From Antrodiella citrinella (Eukaryota > Basidiomycota > Agaricomycetes > Polyporales > Steccherinaceae), in contig SGPM01000167.1 in the NCBI GenBank assembly GCA_004802725.1, forward strand, positions 1-56,897: a stretch of 56,897 nucleotides of DNA. Direction: 5' to 3'. Both the position numbers and the translations under genes were made by a program. This document shows, in pieces, positions 35,101 to 47,137 of the stretch. The notes beneath the pieces are model-generated. The model had not been told where the DNA came from, searched no databases, and saw only the letters and a list, made by a program, of their open reading frames with translations. Positions within the stretch are counted from its first letter, which is position 1, and each line of letters begins with the position of its first letter.

Positions 35101-36396
35101 ACAAACCACGTCAACTAGTTGAAAGGTTATGCATACTATGTTCATAGACTCACGTCGCGAAGTGCGGGAAGACCACCCGAAGCTTGCAAGAAACGCAGAC
35201 CGACGTAAGCGAATAAGTAGGGCCACGCCGTCGATTTGGATCCTTCCTCGAATATACGAATGACTTGGGCCAAGGACCAAGGCACTGCCATGTTGACGAA
35301 GCGGCCAACGACAACTATAAGGATACACACAAGCTACAGGAGCTGTCAGCAGGAGCTGCAGTCGTGAGATAATTCGTAACGCACAGCGAGAGCTTGCAAA
35401 GCACGACTTTTGGATGGCCACAAGAACGGGGCCAGTCTTTGAACTCTCTGCCACATCTCTGTCCAAGATGGGTCCAGGTTGACCTCCTCCTTATCTTCGG
35501 ATCGCGACTTGTGCTGCAGATGCTCATGAGTCTGATTCGTGTGCAACGAAACGCGTCCGAGGCATACCTTTGGCTGGGGAACACGTCCAGTTGAGGGCGC
35601 AGGTGTAGGCGCACGCGTCGTCGGTCCGGAAGCGGGAGCAAGGGAGCGAGAGACACGGAAAGTACCGTACTTGCTCGCAGCGTCCTCCAGTGGAGCCATC
35701 CCGGATGACGGAGCTGCACCAACGCCAGGCGGTAGAAGCAAGCTCCTGGCGGTGGGAGTCTCCTCATCACCAGTTTGAACAGGTGTGTATAGAACTCGGG
35801 GGTTGGCCAATGCAACAACGAGAGGGACAAGCAACAGAACACGGAATACGAGGAAACCAAAGTGCGTGAGCCATCGAACTTGCATACGGGCTACAAAATA
35901 CGATTTCAGTACAATCACATGAAGAGGGGTGGATAAACGCACAGCTCAAACCAAGCAGGACAGCCAGTGCGATGTCGAGTAGTAGCGAGAGGATAATTGC
36001 AACCTTGACACGCTTCATAGTCCATACTGGAACACCGTGCACATCCTTCCAAGCACCCAATGCCGCGAGACCAGCAAACGCAGTGACACCTTCGAGCGCA
36101 CCGACTTCAATACCGGTCCAATGGGGCCATGTTTTGTGGATTACTGCGAAAACGACGAAGGTGAGACCATCCAGCAGGTAACTTAGACCCGCGAGCGACA
36201 GCAGAGAGAGAATAATAGCACGACGTGGTGTGCGAGAGGCGGCGACGACGGTGGTGATAGGCGAGGGGTCCTGTGGAGGAGGACGGGCGGGAATAATAGA
36301 CAATGTGGATAGAAGGACGAGCGCTGGGGAGACCAGGCGGAGAATAGCATGTGCGGGCAGCAGAATTGCTGCGGCAGGGACCGCCATGAATGTCAT
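32181..36396 (-). CDS. Half-size ABC transporter, HMT1/ABCB6/ATM1 type
   Basis: The protein has an extra N-terminal membrane region (helices around [37 protein letters not shown] and [19 protein letters not shown]), as in HMT1/ABCB6. Then comes a six-helix ABC exporter core ([47 protein letters not shown]) and one nucleotide-binding domain. That domain has Walker [11 protein letters not shown]-loop VVPQDS, signature LSGGEKQ, Walker [10 protein letters not shown]-loop SALD and switch His IAHRLS. Such proteins sit in vacuolar or organelle membranes and move glutathione, metal or porphyrin complexes; the substrate here is inferred. A 20-base exon (33178-33197) supplies TISSAD after the switch His. 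The C-terminal 290 residues are a Pro/Ala/Val-rich tail with six PVAFP-like repeats (32590-32870) and a basic end. Confidence 0.92.
33178..33197 (-). other. 20-base microexon of the ABC transporter
   Basis: ACCATTTCCTCGGCTGATTT sits between an AG (CTCTAG just before it) and a GTGTGTATC donor. It supplies TISSAD plus two bases, joining HRLS to [13 protein letters not shown] in frame. Without it the conserved stretch between the switch histidine and the final strand is lost. Confidence 0.75.
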
Positions 36397-37464
36397 GACT
36401 GTCGTCGTCGCCGTCGTCGAACTCGACGTCGTGGTCGTTGGTGAAAAAGAGAGAAAAGGTCGAACAAGCGACTTGCAGACGCGAATCCTCGTGTTGGCGG
36501 CTCTTATCTGCCGGCGCGAGCCCCTTTACTCTTCACTTTCTTGTTCGCGTATTTACCCTTGAACCATCCGAGCTAATCATGATTGACGCATGATAAGAAA
36601 GGTGTTCGCATTTGATTGTTTCCGAGGTCGAGGTTCATTTGTTTCTGAAAGGTTTCGTTGCAGTCGCCTCTGCCACTGCTTTTAGTCGCTAAGGAGGCTC
36701 GAAATCACACTCCTCCTATCGCAAAACACACGAGTGTGCCCCAGTGACACACCGCTTTCCAACCCTTCAGGTGCAACGGTTCAGGGCGTGGTTCGCACGT
36801 ACACGGATCAGAATTTAGAAACCCTCCATCCCAAGAGCGGTAAGCTAGAATACCATTTCATGATTCGAGCACACGGTCGAGCAAGATACAACGTCTTCAA
36901 AGCCTCATACATCACTGGTGGAAGGATGAATAGGCCAACAAACATCGGCACGGAAAGTCTATCATCATCGATAGCCAGGAAGTCGTGATGGAGATACACG
37001 CGTTTTCCGCGTTGTCCTACTAGTCAAGGTATCTCCGAAGCACTTTTTTGGCCGCCTCTGCGTTCACGACACCAAGGCCAGGTTTATGGACGACAGAAAT
37101 CTGCAGATCAAGCAACTCGAGGTACTTCGGAGATCATGAGTCTGACTACAATGTACAGGCGGGGGGGTTCCGTCGTCCAGTTAGGATGTAGACGCCTCCA
37201 CGACGTTGAGGAACAATCAAACAGGTACCTAGTACGTACCTAAGCCTTCGTTCTTTGCAAGGTTCTTTGTAATATCGTGTGGCCAATCCTATCAAGGGTA
37301 AGCAAGGCGTACTCAGGCAGCAGGTAAAGGAGCAACTCTAATTGTTGCCTGATTATATTCGATGCGTCAGCGAGACAACAGCGTGTCACTCTAGAGCTGC
37401 GCCGCTGACTGAAGTATGACTATGGATACATATTGACAACGTCCACAAAAGAATACCCTCTGCA
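36397..37464. other. Intergenic region, no gene recognised
   Basis: Upstream flank of the ABC transporter and 3' flank of the DUF6533 gene. A palindromic GGTACCTAGTACGTACC lies near 37224-37240. No coding signal is seen. Confidence 0.35.
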
Positions 37465-39402
37465 CTACTTCGCTTGCATCGTCCGTAGTTCGTACTGCCA
37501 CCGGTCCCGTTGCTCCTCCGGGGTGGCGATCTTCATCTCCACAGACCTCCGCGGGTCAGGCGTCTCTCGGCTGAGAAGAAGCGACTCTGCGAGCTCAACG
37601 CGCCCGCATTCCCCTCCGTCAGAGCAATGGTCGGGACCATCGTTCCATTCGATGATGGGCGTAGTGGAAGATTGGTGGTCATCATTATCGGCGTCGCGAG
37701 GAAGCACGACGATGGAAACATTGCCGCGAGGGCCAATGTAGTATGCTCGCCGGATATTGAGGAGGAGCCTTGTGCAATTACTGATAGACAGCGAGAGCGC
37801 AAATCCGACAGGAATTTGTGCAAGACCGGGCTAAGATGCGTCAGACCGGCAAAACACTGAGATTGCGATGCAAAGCTCACCTCTGCGGCCACCCAGATAA
37901 CGGCACAAGTAAGGTAGGAAGCAAAGATTCTGTACGCACAAGCATCGTCAGAATGACAAGACAAATTAGTCAAGCAACAGTCACCTACGCAAGGAAATTT
38001 AGTAAAGAATGTTTATATACCATACGCAACACGCCTGTCTGATCCTTGGGTCCTGGGTCGTGGTATGCGTGAAAACCTTTGTACAAATATAGAGCGAGTA
38101 AACTAGAGTCGAAGCAAAGGATCGGAACCCATAGAAGCCTGAGGAGGATTGTCGCCCTTGTCATCAGGCAATAAGTCACCCCAGGAATGGCATGTGCGCC
38201 AGCTACGCAGACTTGTCAGTGCCCCGGCCACGCAGCATGCAAGTCTGAACTTGAATTTTCACCTGAAAAATCCGGTACCGATTTGATGAGAACAAAGAGA
38301 ACACCGCCAACCTCGCCAGCGAACAATCCGAGCAGCAATCCGAGTATCTGCTTGCTTTTGTTATAGATGATCCAGATCCAAAGTATAATAACAACTGTAA
38401 TGACGCATGAGAGGAGCATATGTGTGAAGGCAGCAGTAACGCCTTACTCTCAGACGAGAAAAGAAGAACCTGAAACAACAATTGAGAAGTTGCAATCATA
38501 TACGTTTAAGTGAGCTGTAGTACATACCGGCGTCGCCCACAATTCCCATCGAAACCATACGGAGCCTAGGATGTAAGTTCGCAAGGACAACGTTACGGTT
38601 TACACACAACGTACATACAGCTGTGGCGTAGTTAGCGTCAAACGGAAGTGCGAGGTGCGGAGGAAGTAACAACGTACAACTGAATCACAACAGGGTGTCA
38701 ACGTTCCGTTTCGAAGAGGTGAAAAAGTACTGAAACACTCACTTTATTGGTCACATCTGTACTCGTAAGTCCTGTTGTTGCAAGTACGTTTATGAGCATT
38801 CAACCAGAGAATTCTATCCGCCATCATTCGTACCGATACATTGAAAGCTGAAACCAAACATTAGGTTCGGCTACAGCGCTGATGCAATGGACGCACATGA
38901 CACAAAAGAAGCCAAAATATCGATGCTGAGAAGGACGCAGTCAGTGTATGACCAAACGGCCCAATATGCGCAAGCTCTACGCACCCAAAGAAAGACGACC
39001 TTGATAATTGACCACGGCTTTTTCTAGTGAAACGGGTGTATGCGTTAGGTCGTTCAATATATATAACACACAGACTCACCCAGATCAACTCAACCTAATT
39101 CCTCGTATCATCGCAATAAGTACCCAATCCTACGCCACAGCCGAAACCCAAACGCACCTCTAACGAAAGCGAAAGTACTGCAATAGAATCAGCCAGATTC
39201 GAGAATTCACGAGGAGCTGCTCTGTATACTCACAATAATCATATACTACAAGACTTGCTACGACATCTACGAAATGTCGATAAGCCTGAGAATCATAGAA
39301 GAGGAAACATTTGCTGTACTCACATGCTGCAACCCTGGTCAGCCATGCATCATGCACAGCCAATATATAAATGTCGACGGAATGTCGGCTGAGTCCCTCC
39401 AT
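37465..39402 (-). CDS. DUF6533-domain multi-pass membrane protein
   Basis: Many small exons splice to MEGLSRHSVDIYILAVHDAW, then AAYVVASLVVYDYLLSLSLE, VELIWKKPWSIIKVVFLW, HRYFGFFCVMCVHCISAVAE, FRWELWATP, VVIILWIWIIYNKSKQILGL with LLGLFAGEVGGVLFVLI, TILLRLLWVPILCFDSSLLA with LYLYKGFHAY, RIFASYLTCAVIWVAAE and PGLAQIPVGFALSLSISNCT. The end, TPEEQRDRWQYELRTMQAK at 37465, is a hydrophilic tail. The YDYLL..EVELIW block is the DUF6533 signature. About seven helices are expected. The family is widespread in Agaricomycetes and of unknown function, sometimes compared with receptors. Two exons are very short (15 and 20 bases). The part between HCISAVAE and FRWELW (38580-38870) is the least certain, and one or two small exons there are unresolved. 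Confidence 0.82.
39080..39094 (-). other. 15-base microexon of the DUF6533 gene
   Basis: GTTGAGTTGATCTGG, flanked by AATTAG upstream and GTGAGTCTG downstream, encodes VELIW. It joins LSLSLE (exon 39158-39177, 20 bases) to KKPWSII. The product matches the conserved EVELIW core of the family, which supports both small exons. Confidence 0.75.
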
Positions 39403-40522
39403 CGTCGAACTTGACAAGGAGCGGGAAGGGATATTCGGCGAAACAAAAGAGGGGCATAGACTCGCACTACAGCGGTCGGAGGGGAATGCGACGCGTCGTT
39501 CTCCGGGGTATATATACGTGCGTTGCTCCTGCACATGGGCTTCTGGGCCAGCTGACTACGTCGGCACATTTTTAGAGAACCAAAGCAAGAACTATTTTAC
39601 TGCTGGGCGCTGTGGAACGAGCAACAAGATTCGCGTTCGCGTAGATACGCGTTGCCGCCTAGAAGACTACGTCGCATCATGTCCGTTTATAGAATCACCG
39701 ACATCGCACAAGCGTGCGGAGCGGCATGATGAATAATGATAATACGGAACGACTGGTTGAAGGCGAACGCGCAATAATCAGGGACTCAAAGAGTATGGCT
39801 CTTTTGATAGAGTTACTATATTAGAGGTTTTTGAGCTGAGGATGAGGAGCAACGAGATCACTGCGTGGTACATACCTTAGTCTAAGTCTAGTTCGAGTCG
39901 CTGCGTTACTTACAGGTTACAACCATGATCGTCACTGCGACAGCATTGTCATAGTCGACAACCCCTGCTTTCGCCGCACTGCGGCAATATGACTTGGAAT
40001 GGCGATGGAACTCGAAGATCCTTCCAGCGTCGCACCGCTCAAGGATTTTCCATAATGAACGGCTTCGGTCCACGTAAGTTATTCGGGTTGTAGTAATTAT
40101 GCCCGATCTCCGTCGTGAGATGCTTCATTCGAGCCGTCTTTCCGCAGCTCTCACGACGACGAAGCCTACAAAGGCAAGCCACACATTCACTGCAAACGCC
40201 TTAGCCTGAAGTGAGAGGTATCAAAGATTGAGTGAGCTCACCCAGTTGAATGTGTCAGATATCTAGGGCCTCAGCGATTGCTGTCACTAAAATGATAGTT
40301 GAAAATAAACTAGCTTCCTTATACTGCGGGCCAGAGTGTTCGATCTATAGCGACTTTCCCAGGTAAAACCACCGCTTTGGAAGTTCAAAATGCATACCGA
40401 GATGCACATGAATGTTTCAGAACGGACGAATGTTTTGCCTGGAATGGCGATCCAAGAAACTACGATATCCTACATAAAAGAAGTCAACCAGCAAATAGAG
40501 CAGCAATGAAGCGCAGCAAACT
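39403..40522. other. Intergenic region with TATA element
   Basis: TATATATA at 39509-39516 lies about 110 bases before the DUF6533 start and is its likely TATA box. The rest, to the integrase-core remnant, shows no coding signal. Confidence 0.4.
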
Positions 40523-42150
40523 TTAGATCAAGGGCAGCATTTGGGAGAACACATCCCACACGTTGGTCACCTTGACCTCCCTTACACCAAGAGCTTCGAA
40601 AACAACCATTGCCCGCCTCTCGTACGCCTTGGTCACGAATCTGACCACGTCGTCGCCCCCAACATCATCCATGAGATGTCCAATGATTTCTGTGTCCACA
40701 TTCTGTAAGCAATTCTCTCCTCCGTGTTGTACATACAAGGCGAGAGCGATGCTGGGCGTAATCCCGGTTGGTCGTGATTTCGCATTGTCCTTGCGGGATT
40801 TGTGATTGTTGTAGGTGTATCGGGAGTTATCGAGTTCTTTTTGGATCAACGTAGACCACAGCCACTGAGCAAGCTCGCTATAGGCCGGCGGGTCAGTCAG
40901 TTCCTGCGACGTGAGTGAAATACACACTATTGCCGAGGGTCAGCTGGGTTGTAAAAGGCTTTCCCCTCTTCCCAGGTGGCAAGCATACTGTCACCCCAGT
41001 CGAATTGAAGATGTGCAGTTCCGCGTTCTGCACGTATGTTATCAATGCGTCGAAGGAAACGGTCTACCGTCGGCTCCTCTCCAGCAGGTTCGGACGTGAG
41101 AGCTTCCCTAAGAACGATGTCCGTCATCAACAAAACTTATACGTTCAATTGAAGAACAACATTACCTCAACGCGTGAGTGAGTGCATATGTCAGCGACGC
41201 TTCCTTCCTGTCGACCGTCGTGCCCTGCATTGGCATACCTGATGAAGGCGTCAGAGCGCTACAGCGTCAAGCTCAAGAATCGCGTACCTTCCAACGACTT
41301 AACCAGACCAAGATACCGATGGGTATGTGCATGTCTATCCTGACGAACTGGCAGAACCCACATTCCCAACCAATTGATTGACCACGAGTCCCGCATGCAC
41401 CAGATCGGAAAGCCTATTTGTGCCAACTTGTCATACCCGTAGCCCGTCCATGCAAAGTGTGGTCCTTGCGGCAATGCCTCTTCTACGTCCACCCTCCTAT
41501 TGTGAGGGTTTCGGATAGCGAAGCCTACAGGATCGATGCGGCGCATCTCCTGAGTGATCCATTCTCTGAGATCAGCATGTAAGTTAGTGAGCTTGGGGTT
41601 CCACTGAATGAAAACATGCACCTTGTCAAGTGAACAGACGTCTCGTGTGCAATAGCCTCCTTGATCGTCCTCGGCCCACGCGTCCTCCCCGGGTCCTTGG
41701 CCAACTGGTCCATTAGCAGCTGTCGTTTCTCATTTTCTGACATCTCACGGGTCGTCCGGCCACTACCTTTGAGCCCTAGCTCGCGTCGTCTGCGAACGAT
41801 AGTACTGCCTCTGATGATAATAAGTCGGTGACTTGAGCAGAGGGGCAACGATGATGCCATTCGATACTTACGACATCTCAATACCGTGCTCGGCGAGCAG
41901 GAGGTGACTAACGGTGTGCTTGTTGGTGATGTTGCGCCTTTGATATTCCTTCAATAATTCAGCTACTTTTTCATCGTCTTTGGAAGCTGCAAATATATGT
42001 GTGTGTGTCAGTGACGCGTCCCAGGATGAGACAACGTGAAATGGACGTACGACACCGTTCATGTTGATTTCTTCCGAGTGGGTTGTGAGCTCTTTCATTA
42101 CGTTCACGCGATCCAGAGCCACTAGTGACTGCAGTTTGGTTGGACGACAT
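40523..42150 (-). pseudogene. Degenerate integrase-core (DDE-type) gene
   Basis: Exons from 42150 give MSSNQTAVTSGSGSRERNER, KVAELLKEYQRRNITNKHTV (helix-turn-helix-like), GSTIVRRRRELGLKGSGRTT, REWITQEMRRIDPVGFAIRN, and GPHFAWTGYGYDKLAQIGFP (the first-Asp region). These are followed by GMPMQGTTVDRKEASLTYAL, RRIDNIRAERGTAHLQF (the Glu region) and KAFYNPADPRQ. The match is to an Agaricomycete family with an integrase catalytic core, probably from mobile elements. The usual WS.DGHDKL and TTDCGSE are changed to WTGYGYDKL and TTVDRKE, so both expected Asp residues are lost. After NPADPRQ a TAG (40925-40927) ends the frame. The family's C-terminal part (SELAQWLWSTLIQKELDNS to VFSQMLPLI) resumes in another frame to 40523, with no intron long enough to join them. 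A shortened product of about 345 residues remains possible. Confidence 0.7.
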
Positions 42151-42425
42151 GCAAGCAAAGCGGGACTTTTCAGGTAGATACAGGTTCAAGATGTTGAAGC
42201 ACAGAACAAGTGTGTGGCGGCGGCCAAGGCAAGGTGGTCAACTCAAAAGCGCCCATGGAGATATGTGCGCGCCCGTACACGCCACGGTGAACGTACTTAC
42301 TACTAATACTTTCGAAGGAATCCTGAGACGAGATGATAGGTATATAGTACTATACAGTGCAAGCCGAGCAATGGGATATAATAATGGTGAAGTGGGAGCA
42401 CGAGATGGGCACCAAATCTTCAATA

Positions 42426-43689
42426 CTACCGCGCAAGCCAATTCGTGATCCTACGCAAAGCCTCGGTACGTTCGGGATCGAACCACACGAAGACCAAGTA
42501 GTCATGAATAGCACCATGCGCCTCGTAGTACTCCACCATCCCCTCACCCATATCAGCCACCATCCTCTCCCGCAGGGTTCGAATTTGATCCACGAGCACC
42601 TCCGCATCGCCAGCAGTGATGAACGTCCTCGGGAACCCTTTGAACGAAACGGGCTCCATTGTCGACGCAGTGGACCCTGGGGATATGTAGCGATTGGAAT
42701 TCGCGCCAGCAAACTCAAATGGGCCGAGGAATTTCAACTTGTTGGTGCGCACACTAGGTTTGACCATATCCAGATAGTCGACCGACCGGTTCGTGTATAT
42801 GGAGGATCCAGGTTTGACGTCGGAGTCTCCGATGTCTGCCCAAGGAGAACAGAGGATGAGCTCTCCCGGGGGAGGTGGGATCGTGACTTCAGGAGATTCA
42901 GTCTGAGACTGATTTTCGAGAAGGTACCGGACGAGCGCAATGGCGAGGTTTCCACCCGCGGAGTCACCCTCCACAATGATGTCCTCCGGCTTGAACTTGA
43001 CGTGATTGACCAGATAATTGTACCCTGCGATTGCGTCAAGCAAGGCGGTAGGGAAAGGGTTGGTAGATGGGGGTCCCTTGGACAATCGATACTCGAGGTT
43101 GAAAGCCCGCAAGACTGAGTCGGAATGCTGCATGATTCCGCGAGGGATGTTGGCTGTAGCACCCGTAGGATGAGCAGTGTGATGGGTATATCCGCCGCCA
43201 TGCAAATGGTACACTACTCGCTCGCCTGGACGGGGAGCTTCTCCGGTCTCTCTGTTACTCCCTTCGGGCTCCATCCAGTAACCGGGGATACGGATACTCT
43301 CTACGTGTGCCTTTTTCGCCCATCGCTTCACATCCCCTACGATAAGGTGTGGTGTAGGGGCGACCCAGACACCCTTGATATTCAAACCCTCGAGAATTGC
43401 AATGTGAGTAGGCATCGGGACCCGCCCTATACTCCCGGTCCTTGCTTCTCAATCAACAGGATGAACCAACAGATACCAATACGTGCACTTACTTGCTAAA
43501 CACGTAGAGAAATTGCTTCAGAAACCGGACACTGAAGTCCTTTCTGAATGACCAAGCCGAGTGAGTACGGGTAAACGGAATTATGGATAGTGCGAGCCAT
43601 AGCGATGCTCGGATGGTCAGTGTCGTCACGAGGTGGTATAACACAAAAACAGCTTTCCACGGTTGCCTTTGGAATAGAGATGTGGCCAT
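42426..43689 (-). CDS. Alpha/beta hydrolase of the hormone-sensitive-lipase family
   Basis: Two exons. The first (from 43689) encodes MATSLFQRQPWKAVFVLYHL and a hydrophobic, probably membrane-anchoring segment (LVTTLTIRASLWLALSII). The second begins KTGSIGRVPMPTHIAILEG. The catalytic domain shows the oxyanion motif HLHGGGY, the nucleophile GDSAGGN, the acid in GDAEVLVDQ and the His in HGAIHDYL, all in order. The family includes fungal steryl-acetate and carboxyl esterases or lipases acting on small acyl esters at membranes; the substrate here is not determined. The protein is about 400 residues and looks intact. The acceptor in front of GACCGGGAG (about 43443) is chosen because it alone keeps the frame. 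Confidence 0.87.
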
Positions 43690-44079
43690 AGCTTGTGGTT
43701 GTGTGTCAAGACATAAGGAAGGTGGGAGGAACTTGGAACTCGAAGCGTTCAAATACCACGGGCGAACTACTATCCGCCCATCACCGAGGCTCTACACCGG
43801 AAGAGGAGGAACCCGTAACCCGACCTAGGAGGAATTTGCCGGTGCATACGCAAATTCGGGAAGATGTCAACGTATGGATGGCCGTCAGATGGACAAGTAA
43901 CCAAGATACGACGACATGGAGCATATTAAAAACCTTTGAGTACAGCAGGAGTTGCTAATCACAGAAGCGATATACGAATAAGCAACAAGCTTCAAGACGG
44001 ACAGGAGGTAAGCAGCACAGAACAGAAACAACAGACAACATGAATCGAGGGTACAGCAAACAAAACATCATTAGTGACA
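43690..44079. other. Intergenic region, no gene recognised
   Basis: Short spacer between two minus-strand genes. Nothing is recognised. Confidence 0.3.
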
Positions 44080-46071
44080 TCATCTGCGATAGGTCATCTC
44101 TGGCGAGATAGCGCCTGCGAGCGATGAGGACGAGGGCGCAAATGACGTTGAATCAGGGAACGATTCGGTCGCCATGGTCGGTGCTTCGTGAGACCATGTA
44201 ACAGAACTGTTATGGGATTCCGTTGAGGTGGCGTTCGCTACCACATCATCGTTCGTAAAGACCAATGAATTGCAGAGACTTCTGATCACTCACGAAATCG
44301 CCACCGTTGATGCGTTGACACCTCATATGACTGACGAGGCGAGTGGTGGTATTGGGTCATTGCAATCTTACTGCACATAGACTTCTTCCAAGTGTAAGCC
44401 TCCGGTTCTGCAGCGTCTGATATAGGAGTTGATGGACTCTTATAGGACGCTGGTATGGGCGCAGATGGTCCGGCTGATTGCTGAGTATCTTGTTGTTGCT
44501 CAAGCCGGTCCGCGCGTACATTCGGATCTTGACCCAACACAGGAGCAGAAGAGTTTGCAGGCGCGTGAAAATGCGACGCAGCTAATAATGTCGGCGGTGA
44601 CGACTCTAGCGTCATCGTTTCGCCATGATGGGCCTCTGGGGACGCGTGTATGGGCGGCGGCGTACGTGGCCTAAAGATCTCCTCCACAGCGACAGGGTCC
44701 AATATGTCACGACCGACGGACAGCAGCGTCGCGCTCCGTAGAAACATTGGTTCAGGGTGAACAGAAGTCCCCGAGGGCGTGGTCGAGGGCGGCGGCGCTC
44801 TCGGGATGTTGAGATGGGACACCCATGCATTGATATACGGATCCGTTGCATCCGAAAAAGAATCGACTTTTACCCAAAAGGAGCCTACTGCAAGAGTAGA
44901 CGATATCAAATTAAGGTCACAAGTCGCCCAGACAGAAATGTGAACTCACCATCACCGTCGGCCTTCACTTCCTCTTTAATGTCTTGGGTTATACGACGCC
45001 GCTTTGGTGGCTTCTTGTCCAGGCCTAGCAACTCTACTGCACTACGAATATGACGTTCCCGCTTTGGACGACCCGTGGACGAAAGAGATGGATCGGAGGC
45101 GTATGCCATCGCAGTTTGTTTATTGCGATTTCGCGTCCGTTGGGCCTGCGACAACGGAAGCGCGGGACTCAAAGATCCTAGCGTCGATGCAGGCTCCCCA
45201 GGTAAAGTGAGCGGTGTGCGAGCCGTGGTGTCCAACGCTTGGACCAGTCTCTTCGAGGATCCACCTGCTACCATATATAAAGAAGAGTTGAGATCGCCGA
45301 CGACCACCAAGGGATTGCCGGTGACTGGCGAGTCATCAACATTGTATGTGATAGCTTCTGAATATGGTGCAGAGATCGTGTCTTCATGTTCGCTATCAGA
45401 GACTGAATCTGCACATGATGTTTGTCAGTTGTGCCCCACAAAATCTGAATATACTCAACATTGAGTCTGCCCCTGCTGCGACCGTGCATCTGGGAAAATA
45501 TCATCATCATCTCCCGCCTTGGCCATCTCTGAGGATTCATCTGTCGGCTGGTCGAAGCTGTCTTCATCATTTGACGTTGGTCGACTATGCACGAAAATAG
45601 TTGGAGTTGGACCGATGCAGACTGTCGGTGGCTCGGGGACAAGATGTGACACCCGAGGTGTTCTCGGAACAGGAATTGCGACAGGGACCGGAACATCATT
45701 ATTTTCTGACATCATGGAGGTGTCCTCGGACTCATTGCTGAGTTGTGGCCCGACTAGAGTGATGGTCAGCTGGTGCAACACTGACATTGCAAGCAGGACA
45801 GGTTCCAACTTCAAGGCTTTTTATCTTCGCTTCGTGTCCATTTCCACGCGTGAACCGACTCGGAACGGCACATACCTATGCATTCGTCTACAGAGGGATC
45901 TGCATCCGTTTTGAAGGTGAATGCGACTGCACGCGTCCTAGATTCGCGGCTTGACTGGAATCCGGACAGGATAGACCATGACGCGGTGATGTTGCCACAA
46001 GGTACGTCGTCGCGTCTCATTGACTGTTGGAATTTGGAAGAAAAGTCTTTATACAGTTGCGCGTCTTGCAT
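44080..46071 (-). CDS. Unrecognised low-complexity protein
   Basis: At least five exons join in frame. They are MQDAQLYKDFSSKFQQSMRR from 46071; VLHQLTITLVGPQLSNESED and an acidic Ser/Pro region; DSVSDSEHEDTISAPYSEAI to LLGLDKKPPKRRR (a basic, nuclear-localisation-like cluster); VGSFWVKVDSFSDATDPYIN and a long Pro/Ser/Gln-rich region; and a short last exon ending ISPEMTYRR at 44080. Introns are near 45782-45848, 45420-45482, 44884-44945 and 44243-44295. The protein, roughly 570 residues, is mostly disordered in composition. The only folded-looking parts are the first 65 residues and the block around FWVKVDSFSDATDPYINAW. I do not recognise the family. The basic cluster suggests nuclear location. 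Confidence 0.55.
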
Positions 46072-47137
46072 GAGATTCAGGATACAGTGACCACGTCAAA
46101 GATTCAATATTCAATATGAGCTCGAATGTGGTCGGACGACGGAGGGTGAAGCTTATGCTGCAGTGCTTAACGAAGAGTGTCGCGGTCGGTACCGGCGCTT
46201 AAACACATCTTGCCGAGGACTCAGGAGTCTTGCGTGACCGTCTTGCTTAGGCTTGCGTCCAATCATAATGGTCCGTCGCTCCGAACAAGAGTCTCTTGTT
46301 CGCGTCTTCGTAAGATATCGTAAGATATGCTCCTACTTACAGTACTGACTGATAGTATGTTCGACAGATAGCGATGTAACGTGTCTACTGAAGACGCAGA
46401 ATCTTGGATCACTGGGCTCCACGAGCTCTCCTCATGGTCAGGATTACCGAAGCAGTATCCCACTCGTCCCACAGGCTGGTCGCTACCCGCAAATCTATAT
46501 GTCTGCATTCCGGAAAAGACAGCCGGCTTAGGCTTGGCTGCGGCTCATTCCACGGATTTTCGTACGTATGACGGGCTCCTTTGCATGTGAATGCATTAGG
46601 AATGCCTGCCGCGCGCCGATCGTGTTCAACCAAACCTCCAATGGCAGCACCAATGCCACAATGCCAAGTATATTGAAGGTATATTCAAGCGGGTACCACA
46701 AGCCTCTGCCTCTTGTCGCCTTACCACTTGAAAGTTGAGACCCTTGTGCGTCAGCGACCAATTAGGAAAATACAAACCTCACAAGGCCTCACATGGAAAG
46801 CGGCAATATTTCCCGGCTTTCTTACCACCTGGTCAACACTTCCAAAATACTCAAAGTCGATGATGCCCGACCATTGCCTAGCTGTGCCTGTAGACTGCCA
46901 TGCCTGTTGATTTTAGATTGGTCTCCCCCACAGTCTGGCCACCAAATCCGCAGGTAGGCGGTATGAGCGTGGGTTTTCGGTGATCATCAAGTGGCAAAGA
47001 ATATAGAAGTAGGTGCCCAAGATATGAGGTGACACACAGAGGAGTCTCTCCTTCACTGGAAGGAGGGAGAATAACTGAGAAGAGGCATCCTACGGAAAGG
47101 CGATCCCGGGCGATATGGCGCAGGGCTTGATTCGACA
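46072..47137. other. Intergenic region, no gene supported
   Basis: A minus-strand frame at 46528-46761 has a hydrophobic stretch (YTFNILGIVALVLPLEVWL) that might be a remnant of a membrane protein, but nothing around it supports a gene. Confidence 0.3.

Noticed and set aside
37220..37245. Transposon inverted repeat at the GGTACCTAGTACGTACC palindrome
   Set aside because: No matching partner, no target-site duplication and no transposase frame nearby.
40900..40960. A tiny intron joining NPADPRQ to SELAQWLW in the integrase-core gene
   Set aside because: The only candidate segments are 24-31 bases, below the usual fungal minimum, and one needs a GC donor. A frame break is simpler.
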